The position numbers and the translations under genes are program-made. Shown here piece after piece: positions 42,569-50,084 of a DNA stretch of 64,000 nt; within the stretch, counting starts at the first letter, position 1, and the number at the start of each line of letters is the position of its first letter. Location of the stretch: assembly GCF_002300165.1 (NCBI RefSeq), contig NZ_MLCE01000023.1:248001-312000 (forward strand), in the 5' to 3' direction. Under the pieces are notes generated by a model. It worked only from the letters and a program-made list of their open reading frames with translations. It did not search any database and had not been told where the DNA came from. The stretch is from Streptomyces sp. Tue6028 (GTDB lineage: Bacteria; Actinomycetota; Actinomycetes; Streptomycetales; Streptomycetaceae).

Positions 42569-43189
42569 GTGTTGGGTCTAGGAGGGGAACCCCGCCGCGT
42601 GCAGGCACGCGATGCGGAGCTGGGCGCGGCCGTCGCGCGGGCGCAGGAGGGGGACGAGGTCGCCTTCGCCGCGGCCTACCGGATCGTGCAGCCCGGACTG
42701 CTGGGATACCTGCGTGGGATCGTCGGCGACGACGCGGAGGACGTGGCGTCCGACGCCTGGCTGGAGATCGCGCGGGACCTCGGACGCTTCCGGGGCGACG
42801 GGGCGGGCTTCCGCGGCTGGACCGCGACCATCGCCCGACACCGCGCACTGGACCATCTGCGCCGGCTCAAGGTGCGGCCGCGGGCGACCGCCCTGGAACA
42901 GGACCTGCTCGAACTGCCCGGCGCGTACAACACCCACGACCAGGCGCTGGAGTCCCTCTCCACGCAGGACGCCCTGCGCATGGTGGCAGGACTGCCGCGC
43001 GACCAGGCGGAGGCGGTCCTCCTGCGTGTGGTCGTCGGACTCGACGGGCCGGCCGCCGCGCGGGTCCTGGGCAAGCGGCCCGGCGCGGTGCGCACCGCGG
43101 CCCACCGCGGCCTCAAACGTCTGGCCCAGCAGCTCGGCGTCGGTGGTGTGACGGATGAAGGCCCCAGAACGCTGGGGGAGTCGGGATGA
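42569..43189 (+). CDS. ECF-type RNA polymerase sigma factor (first cassette)
   Basis: A 206-residue sigma70-family factor of the extracytoplasmic-function type. Region 2 is AYRIVQPGLLGYLRGIVGDDAEDVASDAWLEIARDLGRF with FRGWTATIARHRALDHLRR; region 4 is GLPRDQAEAVLLRVVVGLDGPAAARVLGKRPGAVRTAAHRGLKRLAQQL. The GTG start matches the length of the second copy at 44.6 kb; a GTG 30 bases on has a stronger but distant AGGAGGGG. The stop overlaps an ATG (ATGA), so the next gene is coupled. The partner is a single-pass membrane protein. Confidence 0.88.
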   Translation: MLGLGGEPRRVQARDAELGAAVARAQEGDEVAFAAAYRIVQPGLLGYLRGIVGDDAEDVASDAWLEIARDLGRFRGDGAGFRGWTATIARHRALDHLRRLKVRPRATALEQDLLELPGAYNTHDQALESLSTQDALRMVAGLPRDQAEAVLLRVVVGLDGPAAARVLGKRPGAVRTAAHRGLKRLAQQLGVGGVTDEGPRTLGESG

Positions 43190-43242
43190 ACGGCAAGAAG
43201 TCCAAGAAGGTGTCGGGCAGGGATGGATCCGGACATGGGTGA
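43186..43242 (+). other. Short coupled reading frame after the first sigma gene
   Basis: An ATG overlapping the sigma stop (ATGA) opens an 18-codon frame, MNGKKSKKVSGRDGSGHG, that ends in TGA. Coupled starts are the rule in this window, so this may be the original N-terminus of the membrane partner, cut by a frameshift, or a small leader peptide. It joins plausibly to the partner frame (GERHGHGG). Confidence 0.4.
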
Positions 43243-43984
43243 ACGACACGGTCACGGCGGCTCGTCCGACCGTCGGGTCGCGCACCCGGGCGAAGCGGGC
43301 CGGCCCGACCTCGGTGAGCTCCTCGCCTCCGCCGTGCGGGCGGAGACCGTCGACGCCGAGAGCGAGGCCCGTGCCGTCGCCGCCTTCCGTACCGCCCGGG
43401 ACGAAGGCGCGCTGGCCGCGCGGACCCGGCGCCGCGACGACTGGCGGCCGCGCGAGCAGCGGCGGGCGATCCGTTCGCTGAAGGCCATGTGTGCCGTACT
43501 GCTGGCCAGTCTGACGCTGGGCGGGGTCGCGGTCGCGGCGATCGGCTCGGCGTCGGACGAGGACGGCGACGACCAGGGCAGGGCCACGGCGCGGCCGTCG
43601 AGGAGTGTTCCGGACCGTCCCGCCGCCGAGTCCCTCCCGGGGGAGTCGCCCACCCTTGCCACCCCGGACCCCTCCGGGCGGGGCCGTGCGTCCGCCCACC
43701 CGACGCAGGCCCAGGACACCGTCGCCCACTGCCGCGCCTACGACTCGGTGAAGGACCGGGGCAAGGCCCTGAACTCGACGGCCTGGCAGCGTCTCGTCAC
43801 CGCCGCCGGGGGTGAGGACAAGGTCGCGGCGTACTGCGCCGAGCAGTTGGCCGACGCGCCCAGGAACGGGAACGGGAACGGGGCCGGGACCGGGAACACC
43901 AAGCAGCCGGGCGCCACGCAGGGGCCGGCCTCGCCCGCGACCGCGTCGCCGACGAAACCGGCGAAGTCCAACGGCAAGCCGTAG
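43223..43984 (+). CDS. Single-pass membrane partner of ECF sigma factor (first cassette)
   Basis: A 253-residue protein with a cytoplasmic N-terminal part containing LGELLASAVRAETVDAESEARAVAAFRTARD, one membrane helix (about residues 86-108), and an extracellular Ser/Pro/Thr linker. A C-terminal domain follows with two cysteines (VAHCRAYDSVKDRGK ... GGEDKVAAYCAEQL). The same layout and cysteine pattern recur in the partner of the second sigma gene. It is probably an anti-sigma or sensor protein, though no classical zinc anti-sigma motif (HxxxCxxC) is present. The start is uncertain; see the coupled short frame that overlaps it. Confidence 0.75.
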   Translation: MDPDMGERHGHGGSSDRRVAHPGEAGRPDLGELLASAVRAETVDAESEARAVAAFRTARDEGALAARTRRRDDWRPREQRRAIRSLKAMCAVLLASLTLGGVAVAAIGSASDEDGDDQGRATARPSRSVPDRPAAESLPGESPTLATPDPSGRGRASAHPTQAQDTVAHCRAYDSVKDRGKALNSTAWQRLVTAAGGEDKVAAYCAEQLADAPRNGNGNGAGTGNTKQPGATQGPASPATASPTKPAKSNGKP

Positions 43985-44640
43985 CACCGTTCGCAAGCGT
44001 CCCGTTCAGACCCGCGCGGTCCGCAGAGCCAGATCGCTCACAAGGTCCACGCGTCCCGCGAAGCCCGGGTGGCCGACGCGATGCACCGGCTCACGCGGCG
44101 CGCCCGGCGCGTCGGCGCAACCGAGCGCCGGCCACCCGCCGCGGGCCGGCGACCGGCACGGCCCGAGGGCGCGATCCGGCCATGCGCCGCGGGCGCGGAC
44201 CGGCATTCCGCAGGCGCGGGCGGACCCTCCGACGACGTGGACGGACCCGGCGAGGGCGTGAACGGGCGTGCCCCGAAGACGAAAAGAGGCGCCCCGTGAC
44301 CACGCAGGCGCCTTGGCCGATGGCAACGGCCGGGGCCGCCACCCCCCACAGGAGAGGCCCCGGCCGTCGCGCGGCACGGGCCGCGCGGCGGCCCGTACTC
44401 TCTACAGCGCCGCGGCTGCGTTTTGTGTCACACCTCTCTGCGTCACGACTTAGTTGCATGCTGTACGAACATGGACGAGCAGCGGTTTCACGCCGTAACG
44501 TGCCTTTCGCGCCGGAGTGCGGGGGACGACGGGCCGCCGCAGCCGACCGCGGTCCTGGAACCGCGGCCGACGAACGACGACCACGACGGCGAGAACCCGG
44601 CCCGCGAGAGCGGCGCCGGCTTAGGCGCAAGAGAGGCGCG
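43985..44640. other. Intergenic region between the two sigma cassettes with two hairpins
   Basis: No convincing gene in 656 bases. Two adjacent perfect hairpins stand out: a 12-bp stem (ACGGCCGGGGCC) at 44326-44337/44356-44367 and an 8-bp stem (CGCGCGGC) at 44368-44375/44380-44387. They may terminate the first cassette. The segment about 44420-44480 is lower in GC (TTTTGTGTCACACC and following) and is the likely promoter zone of the second cassette. Readings through the region are Arg-rich in all frames, typical of non-coding GC-rich DNA. Confidence 0.6.
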
Positions 44641-45303
44641 GTGCTGGGGGACGACGCGGAGCTGACCGCCGCGGTGCTTGCTGCACAGGACGGGGACGAG
44701 ACCGCGTTCCGGACTGTGTACCGCACGGTGCACCCACGGCTGCTCGGATATGTACGGACGCTGGTCGGTGAGGCGGACGCGGAAGACGTCACGTCCGAGG
44801 CCTGGTTGCAGATCGCGCGCGACCTGGAGCGGTTCAGCGGCGATGCCGACCGGTTCCGCGGGTGGGCCGCCCGTATCGCCCGCAACCGGGCGCTCGACCA
44901 CGTACGGATGCGCGGGCGGCGACCCGCGATAGGCGGCGACGAGACCGAACTGACCGGCAGGGCCGCCGAGTCCGACACGGCGGGCGAGGCCATCGAGGCC
45001 CTCGCCACCGACAGCACCCTCTCGCTGATAGCCCAGCTCCCGCAGGACCAGGCGGAGGCCGTCGTCCTGCGCGTCGTCGTCGGCCTGGACGCCAAGTCCG
45101 CCGCGGAGACCCTCGGCAAGCGCCCGGGCGCGGTCCGCACGGCGGCGCACCGCGGCCTGAAGCGGCTCGCGGAACTGCTCGCCGGCGACGCGGACACCGG
45201 CGGCGGACTCGGTGCCGTTCCCCCACAAAGAGGATCGCGCACACGCGCGGTGACGTCCGCGGGTGTGACGCATACGCGTTCGCGGACGCAGAAGGACATG
45301 TGA
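44641..45303 (+). CDS. ECF-type RNA polymerase sigma factor (second cassette)
   Basis: A 220-residue sigma factor, closely related to the one at 42.6 kb. Region 2: YRTVHPRLLGYVRTLVGEADAEDVTSEAWLQIARDLERF and FRGWAARIARNRALDHVR. Region 4: LPQDQAEAVVLRVVVGLDAKSAAETLGKRPGAVRTAAHRGLKRLAELL, nearly identical in the second half to its neighbour. The GTG start (VLGDDAELTAAVLAAQDGDE) has GAGAGG four bases upstream. Its stop overlaps the next start (TGATG). The C-terminal 30 residues beyond region 4 are not conserved in the first copy. Confidence 0.9.
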   Translation: MLGDDAELTAAVLAAQDGDETAFRTVYRTVHPRLLGYVRTLVGEADAEDVTSEAWLQIARDLERFSGDADRFRGWAARIARNRALDHVRMRGRRPAIGGDETELTGRAAESDTAGEAIEALATDSTLSLIAQLPQDQAEAVVLRVVVGLDAKSAAETLGKRPGAVRTAAHRGLKRLAELLAGDADTGGGLGAVPPQRGSRTRAVTSAGVTHTRSRTQKDM

Positions 45304-46376
45304 TGGCCGACGAGCAGTACAGGTGGCTGAACCGCGAAGCGGCGGAGCGATTGCTGCGCGGTGAGCCGCTGGAAGCCGTCGACGCCGACTCCCGGGCCCA
45401 GGCGGAGCGGCTCGCCGACGCGCTCGGAACGCTGTCCCCGGGAACCGTGCCTAACGGCAGTGAACTCCCGGGCGAGGAAGCCGCGTTGGCCGCCTTCCGC
45501 AAGGCGCGTACCAGCGGGGACGGTGAGGCCGTGCAGCTCGGCCGCCGTGCCCTCGCCCGCCCCGGGGCGCATGCGGCGGACGCCGGACTCGTACGGATCG
45601 GGCGGCCCGGTGTGGGCCGCCGCGGGGTTCGCTGGGGCCGTCCCGTGCGGGTCGGGCTCGCCGCGGCGCTGGCCGCGGGGATGATCGGCGGGGTCGCCGT
45701 GGCGGCCGGGACCGGCGTCCTGCCGACTCCGTTCCGTGACGACAAGCCCGCTCCGGCCGCCTCGGTCACCGCGGCCCGCACACCGGAACAGCCGCTCGTC
45801 TCGCCGTCGCCGGCGACTCCCGGCGGCTCCGTGACGCCGACGCCCGACGGCACCACGAACGGCCCCTCCGGACGCGGACCGGCCTCGCCGGACGACCGCA
45901 CGGACGACGACGCCACCCCGGGAACCCGGCCGGGCTCCAAGGGCAAGGACGACTCCGACCGCACGCGCGAGTGGTGGAGGCGTACGCGGCTGTCCTGCCG
46001 CGACATCCTGGCCGGCAAGGACCTCGACGCGGGACGCAGGCGCGGCCTGGAGGACGCGGCCGGCGGCAGCGGACGGGTGAAGACCTACTGCGCCGGCCTG
46101 CTGAACCGGCTCGACGACCGCTCCGACCGCGACGAGGGCGACGGCAAAGGCTCCGGCCGTGACGACCGGGGGGACCAGGGGGACCAGGGCGAGCAGGGCG
46201 GTGACGGCGACAGCCATCACATACTGCCCGGCGACGGCCACCACAACGGCGTCATCGGCACGCCGTCACCTTCGTACTCCGCGCTGAGCCCGCTGCTGCC
46301 GCGGACGTCACCGCCGTCGTCGCCGTCACCGACGGCGACGCAGAGCGCCCTCACCTCGCTCCTCACCGCCCACTGA
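45303..46376 (+). CDS. Single-pass membrane partner of ECF sigma factor (second cassette)
   Basis: A 357-residue protein. The cytoplasmic N-terminal region (LNREAAERLLRGEPLEAVDADSRAQAERLADAL and EEAALAAFRKAR) is followed by one membrane helix (about residues 118-140), a Pro/Ser/Thr/Asp-rich extracellular linker and a small domain with two cysteines (RLSCRDILAGKDLD ... GSGRVKTYCAGLL). That domain matches the one in the first partner. A long low-complexity tail (GDQGDQGEQGGDGD, then Ser/Pro/Thr) follows. It is likely a membrane anti-sigma or sensor, co-translated with the sigma gene. Confidence 0.8.
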   Translation: MADEQYRWLNREAAERLLRGEPLEAVDADSRAQAERLADALGTLSPGTVPNGSELPGEEAALAAFRKARTSGDGEAVQLGRRALARPGAHAADAGLVRIGRPGVGRRGVRWGRPVRVGLAAALAAGMIGGVAVAAGTGVLPTPFRDDKPAPAASVTAARTPEQPLVSPSPATPGGSVTPTPDGTTNGPSGRGPASPDDRTDDDATPGTRPGSKGKDDSDRTREWWRRTRLSCRDILAGKDLDAGRRRGLEDAAGGSGRVKTYCAGLLNRLDDRSDRDEGDGKGSGRDDRGDQGDQGEQGGDGDSHHILPGDGHHNGVIGTPSPSYSALSPLLPRTSPPSSPSPTATQSALTSLLTAH

Positions 46377-46661
46377 AAGCGCCGCGCGCACCCCGCCGCA
46401 GTGCGCGGTTCCTCGGGGCGTTGCCGCACCCGGCGCAAGGGCACCGCCTCTGACCTGCGGTTTCGTACTTCTTTCAACTTTCTTCGGCCCGGGTGTGACG
46501 TTTTCGGCCGCCGCGACGCAGTAATGGGTGAGCCGACTGGTCATCGGCCGTAGCACGGAGCCGGGGTTCCCCCCGTACCCACGGCTCTGTGCACCTGGCG
46601 CGGGCGGGACACGTTCCCCCGGTCCCGCCCGCGCCCCACACCCTCTCCCGGGCCCCGGCGC

Positions 46662-47486
46662 TCACCAGTACACGACGACCTTGTCGCCGTTGCGGACCTG
46701 TGCGAACAGGGAAGCGATCTTCCCCTCGTCCCGGACGTTGACGCAGCCGTGCGAAGCGCCGTAGTAGCCGCGGGCCGCGAAGTCCGAGGAGTAGTGGACC
46801 GCCTGGCCCCCGCTGAAGAACATCGCGTACGGCATGGCCGTGTGGTAGATCGTCGACACGTGGTACCGCGACTTGAAATAGACGCTGAACACACCCTCGC
46901 GGGTCGGCGTGTACTGCGAACCGAACCGCACGTCCATCGACGAGACGGTCTTCCCGTCGACCATCCAGCGCAGCGTCCGGCTCGTCTTGCTGATGCACAG
47001 CACCCGGCCCGTCATGCAGCGCGGATCCGGCTTCGCGGCCGGCTGACCGCCGTACGGGTACAGCTCCCAGGACGCCGGCGCGTGCGTCATCTTCCGCAAC
47101 CGCTGCCAGGTGACGGTGTCCAGCTCACCGGTGCGCGGCAGACCCCGCTTGCCCTGGAAGCCCTCGACCGCCTTCACCGTCGGGGAGTCGTACCTCCCCG
47201 TCGGCGGGGTGATGAGCCAGGCGACCTGGTGCAGCCGGGCCTGGAGCTCGCGGACGTCGCGGCCCTTGTCGCCCCGGGACCACAGGATCTTCGGGGCGGT
47301 GGCGCCCGGCTTGCCGCTCGGCTTCCCGCTCTCCTTGCCGTCCTCGGACGCCGACGGGCCGCCGCTGTCGCCGCGCACGGGCGGCGGCTGCTTCCCATGG
47401 GCGTCCACGGCCTGCGCCGTGCAGCCGCTCAGCACGATGAGGGCCGCGAGGGCGGCCAGCGATCTCCCCATGCCCGTCGTACGCAT
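46662..47486 (-). CDS. L,D-transpeptidase lipoprotein with peptidoglycan-binding domain
   Basis: A 274-residue lipoprotein. The signal peptide ends LIVLSGC, with lipid site Cys22; a PG_binding_1 domain follows (GDKGRDVRELQARLHQ ... VEGFQGKRGL), then a YkuD catalytic domain with His231 (QAVHYSS) and the active motif S245-H-G-C248-V-N. It forms 3-3 cross-links in peptidoglycan or attaches proteins to it. GGGGGG lies five bases before the ATG. It diverges from the mutase gene. Confidence 0.94.
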   Translation of the reverse strand: MRTTGMGRSLAALAALIVLSGCTAQAVDAHGKQPPPVRGDSGGPSASEDGKESGKPSGKPGATAPKILWSRGDKGRDVRELQARLHQVAWLITPPTGRYDSPTVKAVEGFQGKRGLPRTGELDTVTWQRLRKMTHAPASWELYPYGGQPAAKPDPRCMTGRVLCISKTSRTLRWMVDGKTVSSMDVRFGSQYTPTREGVFSVYFKSRYHVSTIYHTAMPYAMFFSGGQAVHYSSDFAARGYYGASHGCVNVRDEGKIASLFAQVRNGDKVVVYW

Positions 47487-47577
47487 TCGGACCCCCCGTT
47501 TCGCTGTTGTGTCACCTGAGATGCTCCCCGCGCGTGACCGGTTGCGAACTAGACGGCATGGTGGAGAGCGAGAAGTG

Positions 47578-47705
47578 GAAACGAAACGAAACGAACCGCG
47601 GAACAGGTCCGTGAACCGGTCTGTGAGGAAGGTCCCAGCGTGGGGCACTCCACCGGGCGCACGGCCGCCGCTACAGTCCGTCGCGAGGGTCGGGTCCTAC
47701 TAGTA
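47578..47705. promoter_or_regulatory. Repeats and palindrome between the transpeptidase and mutase genes
   Basis: Three tandem GAAACG-like units lie at 47578-47597, and an 8-bp palindrome TACTAGTA (47698-47705), extended by a CTACT/AGTAG pair, lies 26 bases before the mutase ATG. TACAGT at 47672 could be a -10 box. The TACTAGTA site could be an operator for the mutase, but no regulator gene is adjacent. Confidence 0.35.
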
Positions 47706-47731
47706 AGTAGCTTCAGCGGGAGGCACAGCAC

Positions 47732-49312
47732 ATGGCGCGCGAATCCGAGTCCGGTCTGCCCATCGAGCCGGTGTACGGGCCGGAGACTCTGGAGGGCTGG
47801 GACCCGTCCGAGAAGCTGGGCGCGCCGGGTTCGTACCCCTTCACCCGCGGTGTGTATCCGTCGATGTACACCGGCCGCCCGTGGACGATGCGGCAGTACG
47901 CCGGCTTCGGCACGGCCGTGGAGTCCAACGCCCGCTACAAGCAGCTGATCGCCAACGGCACCATGGGCCTGTCGGTCGCCTTCGACCTGCCCACCCAGAT
48001 GGGCCACGACTCGGACGCGGCCATCGCGCACGGTGAGGTCGGCAAGGTCGGCGTCGCCATCGACTCGATCGACGACATGCGCGTGCTGTTCGGCGGGATC
48101 CCGCTCGACAAGGTCTCCACGTCGATGACCATCAACGCGCCCGCGTCGCTGCTCCTGCTCATGTACCAGCTGGTCGGCGAGGAGCAGGGCGTGCCGGCCG
48201 ACCAGCTGACGGGCACGATCCAGAACGACGTGCTCAAGGAGTACATCGCGCGGGGCACGTACATCTTCCCGCCGAAGCCCTCGCTGCGTCTGATCGCGGA
48301 CATCTTCAAGTACTGCAAGGCCGAGATCCCGAAGTGGAACACCATCTCGATCTCGGGCTACCACATGGCGGAGGCGGGTGCCTCGCCCGCGCAGGAGATC
48401 GCGTTCACGCTCGCTGACGGCATCGAGTACGTCCGCACGGCGGTCGCCGCCGGCATGGACGTGGACGACTTCGCCCCCCGCCTCTCCTTCTTCTTCGTCG
48501 CCCGCACGACGATCCTCGAAGAGGTCGCCAAGTTCCGTGCCGCGCGCAGGATCTGGGCCCGGGTCATGCGGGACGAGTTCGGCGCCAAGAACCCGAAGTC
48601 CCTCATGCTGCGCTTCCACACGCAGACCGCCGGTGTACAGCTGACCGCGCAGCAGCCGGAGGTGAACCTGGTCCGCGTCGCCGTCCAGGGGCTGGCCGCC
48701 GTCCTCGGCGGCACGCAGTCCCTGCACACCAACTCCTTCGACGAGGCGATCGCGCTCCCCACCGACAAGTCCGCGCGCCTGGCGCTGCGCACCCAGCAGG
48801 TGCTGGCCTACGAGACGGACGTCACCGCCACCGTGGACCCCTTCGCGGGCTCGTACGTCATCGAGAAGATGACCGACGAGGTCGAGGCGGCGGCCGTCGA
48901 ACTCATGGGCAAGGTCGAGGACCTGGGCGGCGCGGTCAACGCCATCGAGCACGGCTTCCAGAAGAGCGAGATCGAGCGCTCGGCGTACCGGATCGCCCAG
49001 GAGACCGACTCGGGCGAGCGGGTCGTCGTCGGCGTCAACCGCTACACGATCGACGTCGAGGAGCCCTACGAGCCGCTCCGCGTCGACCCGGCGATCGAGG
49101 CCCAGCAGGCCGAGCGCCTCGCCAAGCTGCGCGCCGAGCGCGACCAGGCCGCGGTGGACACCGCCCTCGCCGACCTCAAGAAGGCGGCCGAGGGCACGGA
49201 CAACGTCCTCTACCCGATGAAGGACGCCCTCCGCGCCCGCGCCACGGTCGGCGAGGTCTGCAACGCGCTGCGCGAGGTCTGGGGCACGTACGTGCCGTCC
49301 GACGCCTTCTGA
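47732..49312 (+). CDS. Methylmalonyl-CoA-mutase-type large subunit lacking a B12 domain
   Basis: A 526-residue acyl-CoA mutase catalytic subunit. Residues matching P. shermanii mutase Tyr89 (here Y56 in RPWTMRQY), Arg207 (R174 in IARGTYIF) and His244 (H211 in SGYHMAEAG) are all present, which favours methylmalonyl-CoA over isobutyryl-CoA. Length and sequence end after the barrel; no cobalamin-binding domain (DxHxxG) follows, so a separate small subunit is needed, as in archaeal mutases and Icm. None is adjacent. GGGAGG precedes the ATG. Possible roles are propionyl-CoA metabolism or precursor supply. Confidence 0.88.
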   Translation: MARESESGLPIEPVYGPETLEGWDPSEKLGAPGSYPFTRGVYPSMYTGRPWTMRQYAGFGTAVESNARYKQLIANGTMGLSVAFDLPTQMGHDSDAAIAHGEVGKVGVAIDSIDDMRVLFGGIPLDKVSTSMTINAPASLLLLMYQLVGEEQGVPADQLTGTIQNDVLKEYIARGTYIFPPKPSLRLIADIFKYCKAEIPKWNTISISGYHMAEAGASPAQEIAFTLADGIEYVRTAVAAGMDVDDFAPRLSFFFVARTTILEEVAKFRAARRIWARVMRDEFGAKNPKSLMLRFHTQTAGVQLTAQQPEVNLVRVAVQGLAAVLGGTQSLHTNSFDEAIALPTDKSARLALRTQQVLAYETDVTATVDPFAGSYVIEKMTDEVEAAAVELMGKVEDLGGAVNAIEHGFQKSEIERSAYRIAQETDSGERVVVGVNRYTIDVEEPYEPLRVDPAIEAQQAERLAKLRAERDQAAVDTALADLKKAAEGTDNVLYPMKDALRARATVGEVCNALREVWGTYVPSDAF

Positions 49313-49366
49313 GCCGGCACGCGGTCCACGCCCGGACCGGCCCTGTCTCACCGGGCGAAACCCGTG

Positions 49367-49400
49367 GGTGGAGTGTCGTGCGCGCGTGCGACACTCCACC
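49367..49400 (+). promoter_or_regulatory. Inverted repeat directly before the leuE start
   Basis: A perfect 12-bp inverted repeat (GGTGGAGTGTCG and its complement, ten-base loop) ends three bases before the leuE ATG, where a ribosome site would be expected but is absent. It may be an operator for a leucine-responsive regulator, an RNA hairpin that controls translation, or the terminator of the mutase gene 55 bases upstream. Confidence 0.55.
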
Positions 49401-49402
49401 TC

Positions 49403-50053
49403 ATGCTTGGTGTCATTGATCTGCCCACCTATCTGGCGGGCCTCGTGCTGATCGTGCTGCTGCCGGGTCCGAACTCGCTGTACGTGCTCTCGGTCGCGGC
49501 CCGCCGGGGCGTCCGCGCCGGTTACACCGCCGCCGCGGGCGTGTGGTGCGGGGACACCGTGCTGATGACGCTGTCGGCGGCGGGCGTCGCGTCGCTGCTG
49601 CAGGCGAACGCCGTGCTGTTCGGGATCGTGAAGTACGCGGGCGCCGGCTATCTGACGTGGCTGGCGGTCGGGATGCTGCGGGCCGCCCGGGGGATGTGGC
49701 GGACCCGGCGCGAGCGGGTCGTGGAGTCCGGCGAGGCCGTGGAGGCCGCCGGGGAACGGCCGTACCGGCGCGCGTTCGTGATCAGCCTGTTCAACCCGAA
49801 GGCGATCCTGTTCTTCGTCGCCTTCTTCGTGCAGTTCGTGGACCCGGGCTACGCCCACCCCGCCCTGTCGTTCGTGGTCCTCGGCGCCTTCGCGCAGCTC
49901 GCCAGCTTCCTCTACCTCACGGCGCTGATCTTCAGCGGCACCCGGCTGGCGTCGGCCTTCCGCAGGCGCAAGCGGCTGTCCGCGGGTGCCACGACAGCCG
50001 CGGGCGCCCTCTTCCTCGGCTTCGCCGTCAAGCTCACGCTCGCCAGCGCCTGA
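49403..50053 (+). CDS. leuE: LeuE-type leucine/amino-acid exporter (LysE superfamily)
   Basis: A 216-residue membrane exporter with six helices. LGVIDLPTYLAGLVLIVLLPGPNSLYVLSVAARRGVRAGYTAAAG is the classic LeuE/RhtB opening, and SLFNPKAILFFVAFFVQF carries the conserved NPK motif. It expels leucine or similar amino acids using the proton gradient. No Shine-Dalgarno is seen; the start sits against a 12-bp inverted repeat. Confidence 0.87.
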   Translation: MLGVIDLPTYLAGLVLIVLLPGPNSLYVLSVAARRGVRAGYTAAAGVWCGDTVLMTLSAAGVASLLQANAVLFGIVKYAGAGYLTWLAVGMLRAARGMWRTRRERVVESGEAVEAAGERPYRRAFVISLFNPKAILFFVAFFVQFVDPGYAHPALSFVVLGAFAQLASFLYLTALIFSGTRLASAFRRRKRLSAGATTAAGALFLGFAVKLTLASA

Positions 50054-50084
50054 CGCTCCGCCAGACGGCCGGCTGACGGTCCGC

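Noticed and set aside
44091..46244. A 717-codon minus-strand frame over the second sigma cassette
   Set aside because: It mirrors the sigma factor and partner genes, has no recognisable domain and reads Ser/Arg/Pro-rich.
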